NCBI GenBank assembly: GCA_020831765.1
Contig: JAFIFY010000021.1
Span: 1 to 53,566, forward strand
Length of the DNA stretch: 53,566 nt
Direction of reading: 5' to 3'
Source of the DNA: Phycisphaeraceae bacterium
GTDB taxonomy: Bacteria; Planctomycetota; Phycisphaerae; Phycisphaerales; Phycisphaeraceae
Position numbers and translations under genes: made by a program. This document shows, piece after piece, positions 1-10,067 of the stretch. The notes below the pieces were generated by a model. The model did not search any database. It was not told the origin of the DNA and was given only the letters and a program-made list of their open reading frames with translations. Position 1 is the stretch's first letter; each line of letters opens with the position of its first letter.

Positions 1-1533
1 GATCTCCGACAGCACCCGGACAGGGGCATCGGATTCATCGGTAAAAAGCGCCGGTGCCCGCCTCAACCCGCCGCGCCCGATCGTGGCATAGGCATTGGTC
101 AGGTCCAGCAATCGCACCTCCACCGCCCCAAGCACCGTCGCCAGCCCACCCCGGCGAGCTGCATCGTCGAACAGTTGCACGCCACAGGCTTCCATCATGC
201 CCACCACGCCGGCCAGCCCCATCTGTTCGGTGATGCGCACCGCCGGCAGGTTAAGCGAACGTTGTAGCGCCTCGGCGATGGTCACCTGCCCGGAGAAGGT
301 TCGGTCAAAGTTCTCCGGCCGCCATCCGGCCAGCGTCATCGGCCGATCATCGACCGTGGAAGCGGCGTTGAGCCTTCGATGCTCGAACGCCAGGGCATAA
401 GCGAACGGCTTGAGTGCCGAGCCGGGGGAGCGCCAGCCCAGGGCGCTGTTGACCTGCCCGGTTCGAGGGTCGAAGGGTCGGACGGTTCCGATCATGGCCG
501 CGAGCTGGCCGCGCTGGATATCGATGACCACGACGGCGAGGTCCGAATCGGCAGGCAGTTGCGCTGCGGCCTGCTCGGCAAGTCGCTGGCACTGAGCCTG
601 CAACTCGCGATCGAGATGAATCGTCCCACCGTCGGGTCGCCGGGCCAGTGCCAGCCAGGCCATGCTTGGCGCTGTCAGGGCATTGCGGCGGCCGATGCGC
701 AGTTCCAGCGGCATGGATCGGGCTTCATCGAGTGTCGCGGCGCTGATCATGCCCTCTTCGTGCATCCGCCGAAGCACCAGGTTCCGCCGGGCAACCGCCC
801 GATCCGGATGTCGCGCCGGGTTGAGTCGCACGGGCGATTGGGGTAGGCCGGCCAACAGGGCCGCCTCGTGGAGGGCCAGATCGGCCGCGGGTTTGCTGAA
901 CCAGAACCGGGAAGCGGCCTCGACGCCGCGCAGGTTACCGCCGTAAGGAGCGATGTTCAGGTACGCCGCCAGAATCTCATCCTTGGTCATGGCGCGCTCG
1001 ATCCGCACGGCCTGGAGCGATTCGATGATCTTGGAGCGCAGCGTGCGAGGCTTGTCGTCGAGCATCCGGCAGAGCTGCATGCTCAGTGTGCTGGCGCCCG
1101 AGATGACCCGGCCGGACGTGGCGTTCTGCACCGCAGCGCGGACCACCGCCGCCGGATCGATGCCCATATGGCTGTGAAATCGCCGATCCTCGACCGCCAG
1201 CGTCGCCTGGATCAGCCAGGGCGACATCGCATCCAACCCGATCGGATGACGCCACTGTTCATCGATGCCGATCCGTTCCAGCAGCATGCGCCCCTCGGCA
1301 TCCTCGATCTTCGGGCTGGTTGGCCAGTTGGCCAGTCGCTCGATCGGCGGGGGATGGTGGTGCCAGAGGGATGCCAGCCAGGCCAAGCCCACGACCATGA
1401 AGATCGCGACCACGACGACCAGTCGCCGGAACCATCGCATCAGGCGCCGGCGAAAGCTGATCGAAGCAGCCCCGGCTTCGATGTCCGGTGACGAGGTGTT
1501 GGGATCATCAGACTGTGCGGAGGGCGTGACCAT
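1..1533 (-). CDS. pbpC: Penicillin-binding protein 1C, truncated by window edge
   Basis: Bifunctional peptidoglycan glycosyltransferase/transpeptidase of the PBP1C type, acting at the outer face of the inner membrane. The 511 residues present show a short cytoplasmic arm, one membrane anchor (about residues 38-57), the glycosyltransferase domain with the catalytic Glu in EDRRFHSHMGIDP (E115) and GASTLSMQ, then the start of the transpeptidase domain with the SxxK motif SALK (S372) and SLN (S426). The KTG motif and the rest of the C-terminus lie beyond base 1. In-frame ATGs also occur at 1557 and 1572; a stop lies just above 1572, and a GAGG sequence precedes 1572, so the N-terminus could be up to 13 residues longer. 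Family assignment is firm; 1C rather than 1A rests on the SPGSALKPFAYA-type active-site context. Confidence 0.9.
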   Translation of the reverse strand, partial: MVTPSAQSDDPNTSSPDIEAGAASISFRRRLMRWFRRLVVVVAIFMVVGLAWLASLWHHHPPPIERLANWPTSPKIEDAEGRMLLERIGIDEQWRHPIGLDAMSPWLIQATLAVEDRRFHSHMGIDPAAVVRAAVQNATSGRVISGASTLSMQLCRMLDDKPRTLRSKIIESLQAVRIERAMTKDEILAAYLNIAPYGGNLRGVEAASRFWFSKPAADLALHEAALLAGLPQSPVRLNPARHPDRAVARRNLVLRRMHEEGMISAATLDEARSMPLELRIGRRNALTAPSMAWLALARRPDGGTIHLDRELQAQCQRLAEQAAAQLPADSDLAVVVIDIQRGQLAAMIGTVRPFDPRTGQVNSALGWRSPGSALKPFAYALAFEHRRLNAASTVDDRPMTLAGWRPENFDRTFSGQVTIAEALQRSLNLPAVRITEQMGLAGVVGMMEACGVQLFDDAARRGGLATVLGAVEVRLLDLTNAYATIGRGGLRRAPALFTDESDAPVRVLSEI

Positions 1534-1680
1534 GCTCAAGACCTGCCCGGATTGCATCTTCGCCGCGACCATGCGGACGGATCAATCCTACCTCACGGGT
1601 CATCGGAAATGAAACCGGTGAGTTGAATGGCGGGTGCATGGGTCTGGTCGCGCCGAGATTCGGCGGGTTACCGGCCCGGC

Positions 1681-4600
1681 TCAATCTTCCAGGGCTTCGA
1701 GCAATCGGCGGGCGCGCAGGGCCATGTCCCGGCCCGCACCGCCTTGCATGATCTCACGGAGTCGCGACTCGTGCCGCTTGACCTCATTGCGCCAATTGGC
1801 GATCGCTTGCTGGGGCGGCATCACCTGAAGCAGTAGTGGCGCGGCCATAATTCGGCCCACGGGCGGGATTCGCGTGATCTCGACCTTGAGCACCATCGGG
1901 TGGTATCCCGCTTCCAGTTGGACCGGGCGAGTCGTCTCGACCCGTTGGCCGCTGATGTAGACTTCGCCAAGCTGGTTACGCAGCGAGTAGGCGGCGGTCT
2001 GGGGCACATGAAGCACGCTGAGGAAGTAGACTTTGCTGTATTCCTGGCGATCGATGGCGTTGCCGACATCCAGACCCTGGCTGGTCCGGTAGAAGGTGCC
2101 TTCGCTGCGATACACCATGGCCGCGCCACGGATCACGCCAACATCCCGGGGCAGTTGACGCCATGTCATATTCTTGCCGCCGATGGACACTTCCTTGTCC
2201 AGACGGCTGCTCAATGCCGCGGCGTCCAGGGATATGGCCTGGTCACGTCCGGTGAATGGACCGAGCATCAGCCAATGGTCCGGCGGAATATTGGATTCCA
2301 GCGTGGAGACCGGCCAGACATCCGAATCGACCTCCTTTGCGGCCGGGTAAATCTCCTCGGCTTCGATGCGCGGGCGATGGCCAATCGAGGCGATCAACTC
2401 CCGGGCAACGGCGGCGGCCTGGCGCTGGGCGATTTCCGGATCATCCGAGCCGATGCAGATCAATTCGTTATTGAGGCGGATGATCATGCGGTTGCCGTGA
2501 AAGACCGGCGCGGTGAACAGGTGGCCGGATGGAAGCCTGACCTGGGCAAGAAGGCTGGGTCGCTGGCCGGGGGTGACGAAACTGATCATGGGAAACGGGG
2601 GATTCGTCTGGCCGCGCTGACCACGGTCGGAGAAGACCAGCACATCGCCGGCCCGCACGAGGGGCAGCGGCGTGAAGGTATCGACCACGATCGCGTTGGG
2701 CCGGGCCACGTGCTGGCCGAACGCCAGTTCGTAATTGTCCAACTGGCACCAGGGGATCGGGTGATGCCCGCCGGATTCATCGGTGCTGCGCGGCAGGTAA
2801 AGAAGATCATCATGAATGAGCCCGGGGGCGGTGATCTGGTGGGAACTGGTGCCGGCGCGTCTGATGCGCCAGAGCTGCTCATGGCGGATGTTGCCATCGT
2901 CATCGAGGCTGACCCTGATAGCCATCTGACCATGTCTGATGCCCACGAGATAGGCCCGATCACCATAGGCCAGTGGTGGAATGGGACTGCTTATGTCCAT
3001 CAGCGAGCGGGCGATCACCCGGCCGTCCTGCGCATCGATGAGGGTGCCATCGGCGGTGACATGCACGAACCGCTGGGCATGCCCATCCCTCGCCGGGATG
3101 TACAGGGTCGCCAGGCCCGCCGGCGTTCCCAGTCGCCGGGTTCGCCATCGCTCCTGCCCACTGCCGGCATCCAGCGAAAGGACGACGTAGGGGCGGCTGC
3201 GCGGATCGTCGGGCGATTCGACCGTGCCCATCAGGACGAGCTGGTCTCCGGCCAGCACCGGCGCATGTTCAGCGCCGCCGGTCCAGGAAAGCCCGGTGCG
3301 GGTCTGCCAGAGGCGATTGCCATCAAGATCAAAGCACGCGGCGACACCGGTTCCGAACACAACCCAGATGCGGCTGCCATCGGTCACCACCGGAGCGCCT
3401 GCGCGTTGGTCGAGGGTGCGGTAGTCCGTGATGCCGATCGAAGAGAGATGCTCGCGCGCATCACGCCACTGATCCACGATCGAGTTGATTTCCCCTTCCA
3501 GGGATTCGATCCGGTATTCCAGTTCGCTTCGTTGATCATCATCGAGCGTGCGGCGCTCGCGACGGAGTTGGCCTCGGGTCTGATGGAGCTCCGTGGTCAG
3601 TTCCTGCTGCTGTTCGGCGGCCTGCCGCAGGTCTTCCATCGCGCCCGGCTGGCCGTCCACTTCGGGCGCCAGATCCTCGATCACATTGATCGACTTCCGC
3701 CAGAGTTCACGGCCGGTCCGGGCATCGATGCACACGACGACATCCGGCGGGATCACGCAGTAGATGCGATCGTCGATCACCACGGGTGGGGCCGGTGTGC
3801 CGCGCAGCGGGATACGCCAGGCGATATTCGTGTTCTCGGCGATGTCAAAGAGCATCGGCGGATTGACATCATCGTGGTGTCGAGCGCGGCCGGTGTAGTA
3901 ACCGTGCAGGTCCGGATGCAGAGCCGTCTTGACATCGAGGCGATGGGCCAGGTCGCTCCATCGGCGGGTCTGTGGCGAGTCGTTCGCGGCCACCGGCTGG
4001 CCATCATCATCGCGCACCTCGACTTGTTCTTCGTCGGCCGAAGCATCGGCCGGACGGGCTCTTCCGACAATCGCGCCGCCAAGCCTGCCGTCGATGCCTT
4101 CGATGACATAGGTGCCGTGCAGGTAGTCCCACATCGTGCCGCGAATGTCGCCGGACCTCTTCGTCTCACCCTGGCTCGCCTGGTAGCGGCCGGAGATTCG
4201 ACCTTGCGTCGGGCGCAGGTCCAGCTCGACGGTCCAGTGGCGAAAGCGCGTGCCATCCGGTCCGGATCGAGGCACCCAGGGATCGGGATTGATGCGGATG
4301 TTCATCGAGCCGGTGATGCGGCCGTCCCTGATCGAAAGCTCTGAAGCATCAACACTGTGGACGGCCCGGTTCCAGTTGGGCGACAAGCCTTCGGCAAATG
4401 TCCATTGTCCCTTTCGATACTTCATCGTGATGCGCATCGGCCGAGCCTGATCCGGATTATCGCCGGCAAGACCATCCAGCGTCAGGTCCAGGATGTGGCT
4501 GTCGGGCAGGCGTCTGGCATTGATTTCCAGCCGGTGCGGGCTGGGGTAGATGCGATCGATCCCGCCGATGTGCCAGCCGACCACGATGCGTCTGCGGGCC

Positions 4601-5037
4601 TTGAGGGCCGAGTGCATGTTCTCGCCTTCACCGTAGTCGCGCTCAAAGTCGATGCGCCCGATATTGGCCTTGATCAGGCCGCGCAGATTCTCGCCATCCC
4701 ACGAAAGCCCGTTCATGTCCATGTCGTAGACCGCCAGCCGCCGATCGAGCTGGTGGTTCGTCGATCGCAGGCGGGGGTTGTGCCATTGATCGCCTCGCCG
4801 GGTGGCGCGGATGACGGCATCCTCGCGCCGGATGCCTGTGGGGTCGATCTGGGCGGTGGTGGCGTAGTGGACCAGCCCCTGATCGAGCCTCAATTCAAAG
4901 GCGACCGGCTCGGTGGACGCACGCGCCTTGGGCGATGTCGCCCAGAGCGGGAGCAGCGCGGCAAACAGCACCACCGGCAGCGCTAGCCGACGGAAGTTGA
5001 GCGCGAAGATCGTGTGCCGGGCGATGGTTCGGGTCAT
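1681..5037 (-). CDS. Large secreted PQQ-type beta-propeller protein
   Basis: Predicted exported protein of 1118 residues with a Sec-type signal peptide (hydrophobic core about residues 14-30, Ala-x-Ala-like end ARAS). Residues about 400-455 look like a PQQ/quinoprotein repeat (DDRIYCVIPPDVVVCIDA, TGRELW), and further blades follow between about 540 and 850 (WVVFGTGVAACFDLDGNRLW, LSLDAGSGQERWRT). A charged, Gln/Glu/Arg-rich segment at about 470-525 is a likely coiled coil inserted inside the propeller. The first 390 residues and the last 200 show no domain I recognise. Proteins of this shape are common in planctomycetes and are usually annotated as outer-membrane PQQ-binding-like proteins; no enzymatic function can be assigned. 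It is transcribed away from the PHP gene. A long ORF on the opposite strand (1900-4344) is a high-GC shadow. Confidence 0.82.
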   Translation of the reverse strand: MTRTIARHTIFALNFRRLALPVVLFAALLPLWATSPKARASTEPVAFELRLDQGLVHYATTAQIDPTGIRREDAVIRATRRGDQWHNPRLRSTNHQLDRRLAVYDMDMNGLSWDGENLRGLIKANIGRIDFERDYGEGENMHSALKARRRIVVGWHIGGIDRIYPSPHRLEINARRLPDSHILDLTLDGLAGDNPDQARPMRITMKYRKGQWTFAEGLSPNWNRAVHSVDASELSIRDGRITGSMNIRINPDPWVPRSGPDGTRFRHWTVELDLRPTQGRISGRYQASQGETKRSGDIRGTMWDYLHGTYVIEGIDGRLGGAIVGRARPADASADEEQVEVRDDDGQPVAANDSPQTRRWSDLAHRLDVKTALHPDLHGYYTGRARHHDDVNPPMLFDIAENTNIAWRIPLRGTPAPPVVIDDRIYCVIPPDVVVCIDARTGRELWRKSINVIEDLAPEVDGQPGAMEDLRQAAEQQQELTTELHQTRGQLRRERRTLDDDQRSELEYRIESLEGEINSIVDQWRDAREHLSSIGITDYRTLDQRAGAPVVTDGSRIWVVFGTGVAACFDLDGNRLWQTRTGLSWTGGAEHAPVLAGDQLVLMGTVESPDDPRSRPYVVLSLDAGSGQERWRTRRLGTPAGLATLYIPARDGHAQRFVHVTADGTLIDAQDGRVIARSLMDISSPIPPLAYGDRAYLVGIRHGQMAIRVSLDDDGNIRHEQLWRIRRAGTSSHQITAPGLIHDDLLYLPRSTDESGGHHPIPWCQLDNYELAFGQHVARPNAIVVDTFTPLPLVRAGDVLVFSDRGQRGQTNPPFPMISFVTPGQRPSLLAQVRLPSGHLFTAPVFHGNRMIIRLNNELICIGSDDPEIAQRQAAAVARELIASIGHRPRIEAEEIYPAAKEVDSDVWPVSTLESNIPPDHWLMLGPFTGRDQAISLDAAALSSRLDKEVSIGGKNMTWRQLPRDVGVIRGAAMVYRSEGTFYRTSQGLDVGNAIDRQEYSKVYFLSVLHVPQTAAYSLRNQLGEVYISGQRVETTRPVQLEAGYHPMVLKVEITRIPPVGRIMAAPLLLQVMPPQQAIANWRNEVKRHESRLREIMQGGAGRDMALRARRLLEALED

Positions 5038-5288
5038 CGGTGTGCATCCTCAAGTACTTGTGCGTGTCCGGAAAATGGTCCGGTAGCGTCAAAACTAGGA
5101 ACGCTTCAGGGCGGTGGTTTATGGCAGACCGATCTTGATTCCCGGTTTGGCGCGGCCGTGGCGGGCAGTTTGGCTGTCGAAAAGGCCGGATTTACGCCCG
5201 ATCCCGATGCGATCTCGACACTTGCTCGGTTTTCATCAAACGAAGAGGGCCGGCCCGCGTCGCCCGATTGCCGCCTTATGATGTTGGA

Positions 5289-6182
5289 GTGAGTTTCTGC
5301 GATCTACACTGTCATTCCACCGCATCGGATGGGACGGATACCCCGTCGGAATTGGCTTCCAAAGCCAAGAATCGAGGAATTGCGGCCCTGGCCCTGACGG
5401 ATCACGACACGATGGCGGGGATTGAGGAGTGCCGCCGGGCTTGCGATCAACTGGGGTTGGAATTCGTGCCCGGGGTGGAGTTGTCCGCCAACCCCGGCGA
5501 TTTATCGGCGAAGCCGGATGAAGAGCCGGTGCGCGGGACGCTGCATATCCTGGGATTGTTCATCGATGCGAACCATCCCACACTGCATCGAATCGCCGGT
5601 GAGATGCTCCTGGCCAGGCGGGAGCGTCATGCGATGATGCTTGAAAAACTGGCTGAAGCGGGCATCGAGCTGGATGCCACGGTCTTCGATCTTCTTGAAG
5701 GGGTGCCGGGCCGGGTACATCTGGCCAACGCCCTGGTTGAACAGGGCTTCTGCCAGTCGATAAAGGAAGCATTCGGGCGCTATGTCGGTCGGAGTGGCAA
5801 GGCGTTCATTCGGCGGGATCGCCTCTCGGCTCGCGATGCGATTGATGCGATTCACGAAGCCGGGGGCCTGGCGGTACTGGCGCATCCGGTACAACTGAGA
5901 TGCGGCATGGGCCGGGAGCTTGAAGAGCGGATCGACCGCCTTCAGGGCTGGGGATTGGATGGGCTTGAAGTGTGGCACCCGGATCATGGGGAAGATGTTG
6001 TGAAGCGGCTTTTGGAATTGTGCGAACGGTTCGGCTTGATGGCCTCGGGCGGCAGTGACTATCACGGTTCGATGAAGCCGGGGATTACATTGAACCATCG
6101 CCAGGTGCCGATAAGCTTTTATGAGACGTTGAGGAAAAGCTGGGAACGGCGGGGCGAGGAAGAAATACAAAAAGATATCTAA
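5289..6182 (+). CDS. PHP-domain phosphoesterase (RNase AM/YciV-like)
   Basis: Metal-dependent phosphoesterase of the PHP family, about 297 residues. The motifs are in the expected order: DLHCHS at the extreme N-terminus, LTDHDTMAG around residue 40, LAHPVQLR around 200 and GGSDYHG around 260, which supply the His/Asp metal ligands. The family includes E. coli YciV (RNase AM, a 5'-3' exonuclease and 3',5'-nucleotide bisphosphate phosphatase); the substrate here is an inference only. I chose the GTG at 5289 because it places the PHP motif at residue 5, as is usual; a TTG at 5268 would add seven residues. Neither start has a clear ribosome binding site. Confidence 0.85.
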   Translation: MSFCDLHCHSTASDGTDTPSELASKAKNRGIAALALTDHDTMAGIEECRRACDQLGLEFVPGVELSANPGDLSAKPDEEPVRGTLHILGLFIDANHPTLHRIAGEMLLARRERHAMMLEKLAEAGIELDATVFDLLEGVPGRVHLANALVEQGFCQSIKEAFGRYVGRSGKAFIRRDRLSARDAIDAIHEAGGLAVLAHPVQLRCGMGRELEERIDRLQGWGLDGLEVWHPDHGEDVVKRLLELCERFGLMASGGSDYHGSMKPGITLNHRQVPISFYETLRKSWERRGEEEIQKDI

Positions 6183-6210
6183 ATCTTTTCATGTTGATGT
6201 TTGTACGGGC

Positions 6211-6239
6211 TTGGAGTTGTGTGTCGTTCTTGATAAAAT
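6211..6239 (+). promoter_or_regulatory. Sigma-70-like promoter for the PAS kinase
   Basis: TTGGAG (6211-6216) and TAAAAT (6234-6239) are separated by exactly 17 bases in an unusually AT-rich gap. The next gene starts 75-85 bases downstream. Seen in sequence; activity is inferred. Confidence 0.5.
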
Positions 6240-6313
6240 GATTCTGTGGCCTGAAGGTCTTTTCTGTACGGCTCCCGATCACTTGCCAACCAGGCAACGC
6301 TGCCGACGGATAC

Positions 6314-8776
6314 GTGGACTTCATGGCGGGAGCAACAGGCGACGTGGAACAGCGGTCTGCCATTTTGTTGGAGCGCGGTGAAGAGCTGCTGGGCGTTCTG
6401 GAAGCTGCGGCGTGGCCGATGTGGTTGGCTTCTCTGGACGGCCAGTGCATCCACTTCAACGATGCCTGGCTCAACCTGACCGGCCGAACGCTTGAGCAGG
6501 AGAGAGGCTCGGGATGGTTGGATGGTGTCCATCCCGGAGATCGGGAACGCGTTCGCGATGTTTTCGTTGAGTCGGTGGCCGCGCAAAGGAATCTCCTCTG
6601 CCGATATCGCGTTCGTTGCGCCGATGGCGAGTATCGATGGGTTGAAGATCAGGGACGTCCAATCCGTGACCGCTGCGGCGATGCCATCGGATATGCCGGC
6701 AGCGTGCAGGACCTTTCCGCCCAGTGGCGCCGGGATGAGGCGGTGCGGGAACTGGAGAAGAGGTCCCACGTTCACAGCAGCCAGTTTGAGGCACTTTTTG
6801 ATGCCGTGCCCGTCATCGTCTGGATCGCCCACGATGTCGAAGGGCGATGGATCACCGGCAATCAGGCCTCGCGCGAGTTTCTCCAGTTGCCCGAGGGGGC
6901 CAATCCGTCATTGACCGCCGCCGAGGCTGCGCGTCCGGCACATTACCGCGTGATTCACCAGGGCCGGGAAGTCACCGGTGCGGACCTGCCCGTCCAGAAG
7001 GTCGCCAACTCCGGCCGCGCGATGCGCAATTGCGAGATGATTGTCGAGTTCGCCGATGGTCGGCGTTCTCACCTGCGGGGGAACATCGAGCCATTGCGCG
7101 ATCGGGCCGGTGATCCGCAAGGCGCGATCGGCGCGTTTGCCGACATCAGCGACCTCGTGAACACGCGTGAAGAACTGATTCGCCGGGAGAAGCGCTTCCG
7201 TGAAACGGTGGCCAACTCACTGGCCGGCTTCTTCCTGATCGACTCCCAGGGACGTTTTGCCGATGTCAATCAGGCTTGGCTGGATATCCATGGCTATGAG
7301 CGGCGCGAGGATGTGGTGGGGCGGCACTTCAGCCTCATTGCGCTTCCGCACACCGGGCCGATGCTCGAAGCGTGCTTTAAGCGTGTGCTGTCCGGTGAAT
7401 CGCTCCGGGCCGTGGACAACGAGATCGTGCGGCCCAACGATGGCCAGCGTCGGCACCTGGCCTTCAGCGCCCGGCCCACGTTCGTGGATGGCCAACTGGT
7501 TGAAATCGATGGGTTTGTCATCGACATCACCGAGCGCAAACTCAGTGAACGCGCCCTGCGCGATGCCCATGATCTTCTGGAGCAGCGCGTGGCCGAACGC
7601 ACCGAAGCGCTGGCCGCGGCCAATGAGGAACTGCTCCGCTCCAACAACGAACTGCTCCGCATCCGCTCGCTTCTGGAGAACATCAGCGAGATGCTCCCGG
7701 GGATGGTCTTTCTCCAGGATGAATCCACCGGCGGATTGATCTATACCAACCGCGGCTTCCGCGGTTTCTTCTTGCGCGGCGATCAGCCCGATGGGAACCG
7801 GATCATCCACAGCCGCATCGCCAGCGACGATCTGATGGTTCTGGATCGGCTTTATCAGCGGCTCAAGACCCCGTCCGAGGTTCCCGCGACCGTTGAAGCC
7901 GAACTCCGCGCCCGGGATCATGATGGAACCGAGCGTCGCATGCTCTTCTGCCTGACCCGCTTTGGTGACGGCCGGGACGGCAAGCGCGAGATTCTGGGGG
8001 TCATTGTGGATGTGACCGATTCGCGCCTGGCCGAACTGGCCACGCGCCGGGGCGAACGGCTGGTGGCCCTGGGCACCTTCACCGCCGGTGTCGCCCACGA
8101 GATCAACAATCCCCTGGGCACCATCCTGCTGCATGCGGACCTGATCGAGGATGAAGTCGCCCGGCTCGCCGCCGGGCCGACGGTGGCCGAATCGCTGGGG
8201 GAAATCAAGCAGGCGGCGACGCGCTGCGCCGGCATCGTCAAGCGGGTGCTGGAGTTCTCCCGACCGAAGACCACGACGCTCGAATCCTGCCAGTTGAGCG
8301 AGGTCATGGAGTTCGTCGTCAAGATGACCTCACACCTGGCCGGCAATTCGGGCGTCGAGCTGTGCATCGAGGAACCGGAACGGCCGCCGCCGGTCCGGGC
8401 CAACCGCGCAGAGATCGAACAGGTGCTGATCAACCTGGTGCATAACGCGATCCAGGCCCGATCATCGCGGATCGTGTTGCGCGGCGAACTGACACCCGAA
8501 CGCGACCGGGTGACGGTCTGCATCGATGACGATGGGGAAGGCATGACCGAGCACCAGGTCAAGCGCGTCACCGATCCGTTCTACACAACGCGCCTCGGCG
8601 AAGGGGGCACGGGGCTGGGCCTGAGCATCTGCGAAAGAATCCTGCGCGATCACGGCAGCCAGTTGCTCATTCAGAGCGTGCCGGACCTCGGGACAAGCAT
8701 GCGGTTTTCATTGCCGATCTGTGAATCAGATCATCGTGAAGGGGCAAACCATGGCGGCCAAAGTCCTGCTGGTTGA
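6314..8776 (+). CDS. Multi-PAS sensor histidine kinase
   Basis: Soluble sensor kinase of 820 residues with no obvious membrane segment. Roughly four PAS modules are visible: about 30-140 (ending in a typical YRWVEDQGRPIRDRCG PAC tail), 155-280, 285-415 and 455-575, with a coiled coil (EQRVAERTEALAAANEELL) between the third and fourth. The kinase core follows: H-box AGVAHEINNPLG with H595, N-box NLVHNAIQAR, G1 DDDGEGMTE, F-box DPFYTT and G2 GGTGLGLSI. It should autophosphorylate on H595 and pass phosphate to the receiver encoded by the overlapping gene. The start is GTG 6314 or ATG 6323. The stacked PAS domains suggest cytoplasmic redox, ligand or energy sensing, but no cofactor residue identifies the signal. 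Confidence 0.92.
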   Translation: MDFMAGATGDVEQRSAILLERGEELLGVLEAAAWPMWLASLDGQCIHFNDAWLNLTGRTLEQERGSGWLDGVHPGDRERVRDVFVESVAAQRNLLCRYRVRCADGEYRWVEDQGRPIRDRCGDAIGYAGSVQDLSAQWRRDEAVRELEKRSHVHSSQFEALFDAVPVIVWIAHDVEGRWITGNQASREFLQLPEGANPSLTAAEAARPAHYRVIHQGREVTGADLPVQKVANSGRAMRNCEMIVEFADGRRSHLRGNIEPLRDRAGDPQGAIGAFADISDLVNTREELIRREKRFRETVANSLAGFFLIDSQGRFADVNQAWLDIHGYERREDVVGRHFSLIALPHTGPMLEACFKRVLSGESLRAVDNEIVRPNDGQRRHLAFSARPTFVDGQLVEIDGFVIDITERKLSERALRDAHDLLEQRVAERTEALAAANEELLRSNNELLRIRSLLENISEMLPGMVFLQDESTGGLIYTNRGFRGFFLRGDQPDGNRIIHSRIASDDLMVLDRLYQRLKTPSEVPATVEAELRARDHDGTERRMLFCLTRFGDGRDGKREILGVIVDVTDSRLAELATRRGERLVALGTFTAGVAHEINNPLGTILLHADLIEDEVARLAAGPTVAESLGEIKQAATRCAGIVKRVLEFSRPKTTTLESCQLSEVMEFVVKMTSHLAGNSGVELCIEEPERPPPVRANRAEIEQVLINLVHNAIQARSSRIVLRGELTPERDRVTVCIDDDGEGMTEHQVKRVTDPFYTTRLGEGGTGLGLSICERILRDHGSQLLIQSVPDLGTSMRFSLPICESDHREGANHGGQSPAG

Positions 8777-9119
8777 TGATGAAGCGCCGTTTCTATCGGC
8801 ATTGACCGCGGCGCTTGGCCGAAGGGGCTACGAAGTGGCCTCGGCGCAGGATACGCGTACCGCCGTGTCCGAGGCCGAGCGATTCCATCCGGATGTGGTC
8901 GTCGCCGACTGGATGCTCCGCAATCACGCCGATGGCGTGGACCTGGGCCGGATTCTGCTCGACCGGGGCATCGATGCCCGCATCATCATCATGTCCGGTT
9001 ATCCGGCGCCTGAACTCAAACGCCGCCTGGAAGCCCTTCCCCACGCCCGCTTCCTGGCCAAACCTTTCGAGCTTCCGGAACTGATCGACATGATCGATTA
9101 CTCGATGGACAAGGAATGA
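8751..9119 (+). CDS. Stand-alone response-regulator receiver
   Basis: CheY-like receiver of about 122 residues with no output domain. The acidic pocket VLLVDDEAP opens the protein, the phospho-acceptor is D53 in VVVADWM, IIMSGYP carries the switch Ser/Thr position, and K in FLAKPFEL completes the active site. The ATG at 8751 has AAGGGG seven bases upstream and overlaps the kinase stop by 26 bases, so the two are translationally coupled and almost certainly cognate. A GTG at 8721 in the same frame has no support. With no effector domain, output must go through a partner protein or a phosphorelay. Confidence 0.9.
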   Translation: MAAKVLLVDDEAPFLSALTAALGRRGYEVASAQDTRTAVSEAERFHPDVVVADWMLRNHADGVDLGRILLDRGIDARIIIMSGYPAPELKRRLEALPHARFLAKPFELPELIDMIDYSMDKE

Positions 9120-9231
9120 GCATTGCTCTGGAGGCTAAGATGCTCCGCGAGCGACGCGGCGGTCGCGGGCGACCCGTATTGCCGGGGCATTGACCAGGCC
9201 CGAGCGCCGGCCCCGGACGTGAGGCTCAACC

Positions 9232-9993
9232 ATGAAACTGCCGATCATTCGAGGCATCATCGACCGCCGCATCCTGGTCAACTTTCGCGTGGACCCCGAG
9301 ATTCTTGCCGGGGTGCTGCCGGCACCGTTCCGGCCCAAGCTCCACCAGGGCCACGGCATCGCCGGCATCTGTCTGATCCGTCTGCGCGGCGTGCGTCCAA
9401 GGTTCATGCCGGGCCTATTGGGCATCGGCTCGGAGAACGCAGCGCATCGGATCGCCGTCGAGTGGGATGAGGGCGACCGCATCGCCGAAGGAGTCTTCAT
9501 CCAGCGGCGCGATTCCAGCTCCTGGCTCAATGTCCTGACCGGCGGCCGCATCTTCCCCGGCATCCACCACCACGCCCGCTTCACTGTTCACGAAAGCGAA
9601 ACCGACTACCAGATCACCCTGAAAAGTGATGATGGCCACACCGACCTGTCCGTGGCCGCGCAGGTCGCCGACCGATTGCCGCGCGGCTCGATCTTCGGTT
9701 CACTGGAAGAGGCATCAGCCTTCTTCGAGGCTGGTTCACTGGGCTATTCACCGGCCATGAAGGCGATGCGATACGATGGAATGGAACTTCGCTGCCGCCA
9801 GTGGAACGTCGAGCCCCTGACCGTCTCGGCCGTCCGCTCCAGCTACTTCGATAACCCATCCATCTTCAAGCCCGGCTCGATCGAATTCGATTGTGCCCTG
9901 CTGATGCGCAAGATCGATCACGAATGGCACAGCCGTTCGGATATCTGCTGCCCGGCGGAGAACACGCGGGAGCCGGCGCTACAGTCCGCCTGA
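9232..9993 (+). CDS. DUF2071 family protein (YqjF-like)
   Basis: A 253-residue protein matching the DUF2071/YqjF family, whose fold resembles acetoacetate decarboxylase. Family-like features are the opening segment with ILVNFRVDPEILAGVLP, the RPKLHQGHGIAGICLIRL stretch and an HARFTVHE strand. The ATG has GAGG eight bases upstream. The biochemical role of the family is not established; no catalytic lysine can be assigned from sequence alone. It is separated by 112 bases from the receiver gene and could be co-transcribed. Confidence 0.75.
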   Translation: MKLPIIRGIIDRRILVNFRVDPEILAGVLPAPFRPKLHQGHGIAGICLIRLRGVRPRFMPGLLGIGSENAAHRIAVEWDEGDRIAEGVFIQRRDSSSWLNVLTGGRIFPGIHHHARFTVHESETDYQITLKSDDGHTDLSVAAQVADRLPRGSIFGSLEEASAFFEAGSLGYSPAMKAMRYDGMELRCRQWNVEPLTVSAVRSSYFDNPSIFKPGSIEFDCALLMRKIDHEWHSRSDICCPAENTREPALQSA

Positions 9994-10067
9994 ACGTGAT
10001 GGGGCGACAGGAATTCATCGGCCGGCTCCCATCCCGATTCCATGCCCGCGTCTGGGTTACCGATGGG

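Noticed and set aside
1900-4344. 814-codon ORF on the + strand
   Set aside because: Antisense to the propeller gene; no signal peptide, domain or start signal, and composition typical of a high-GC shadow frame.
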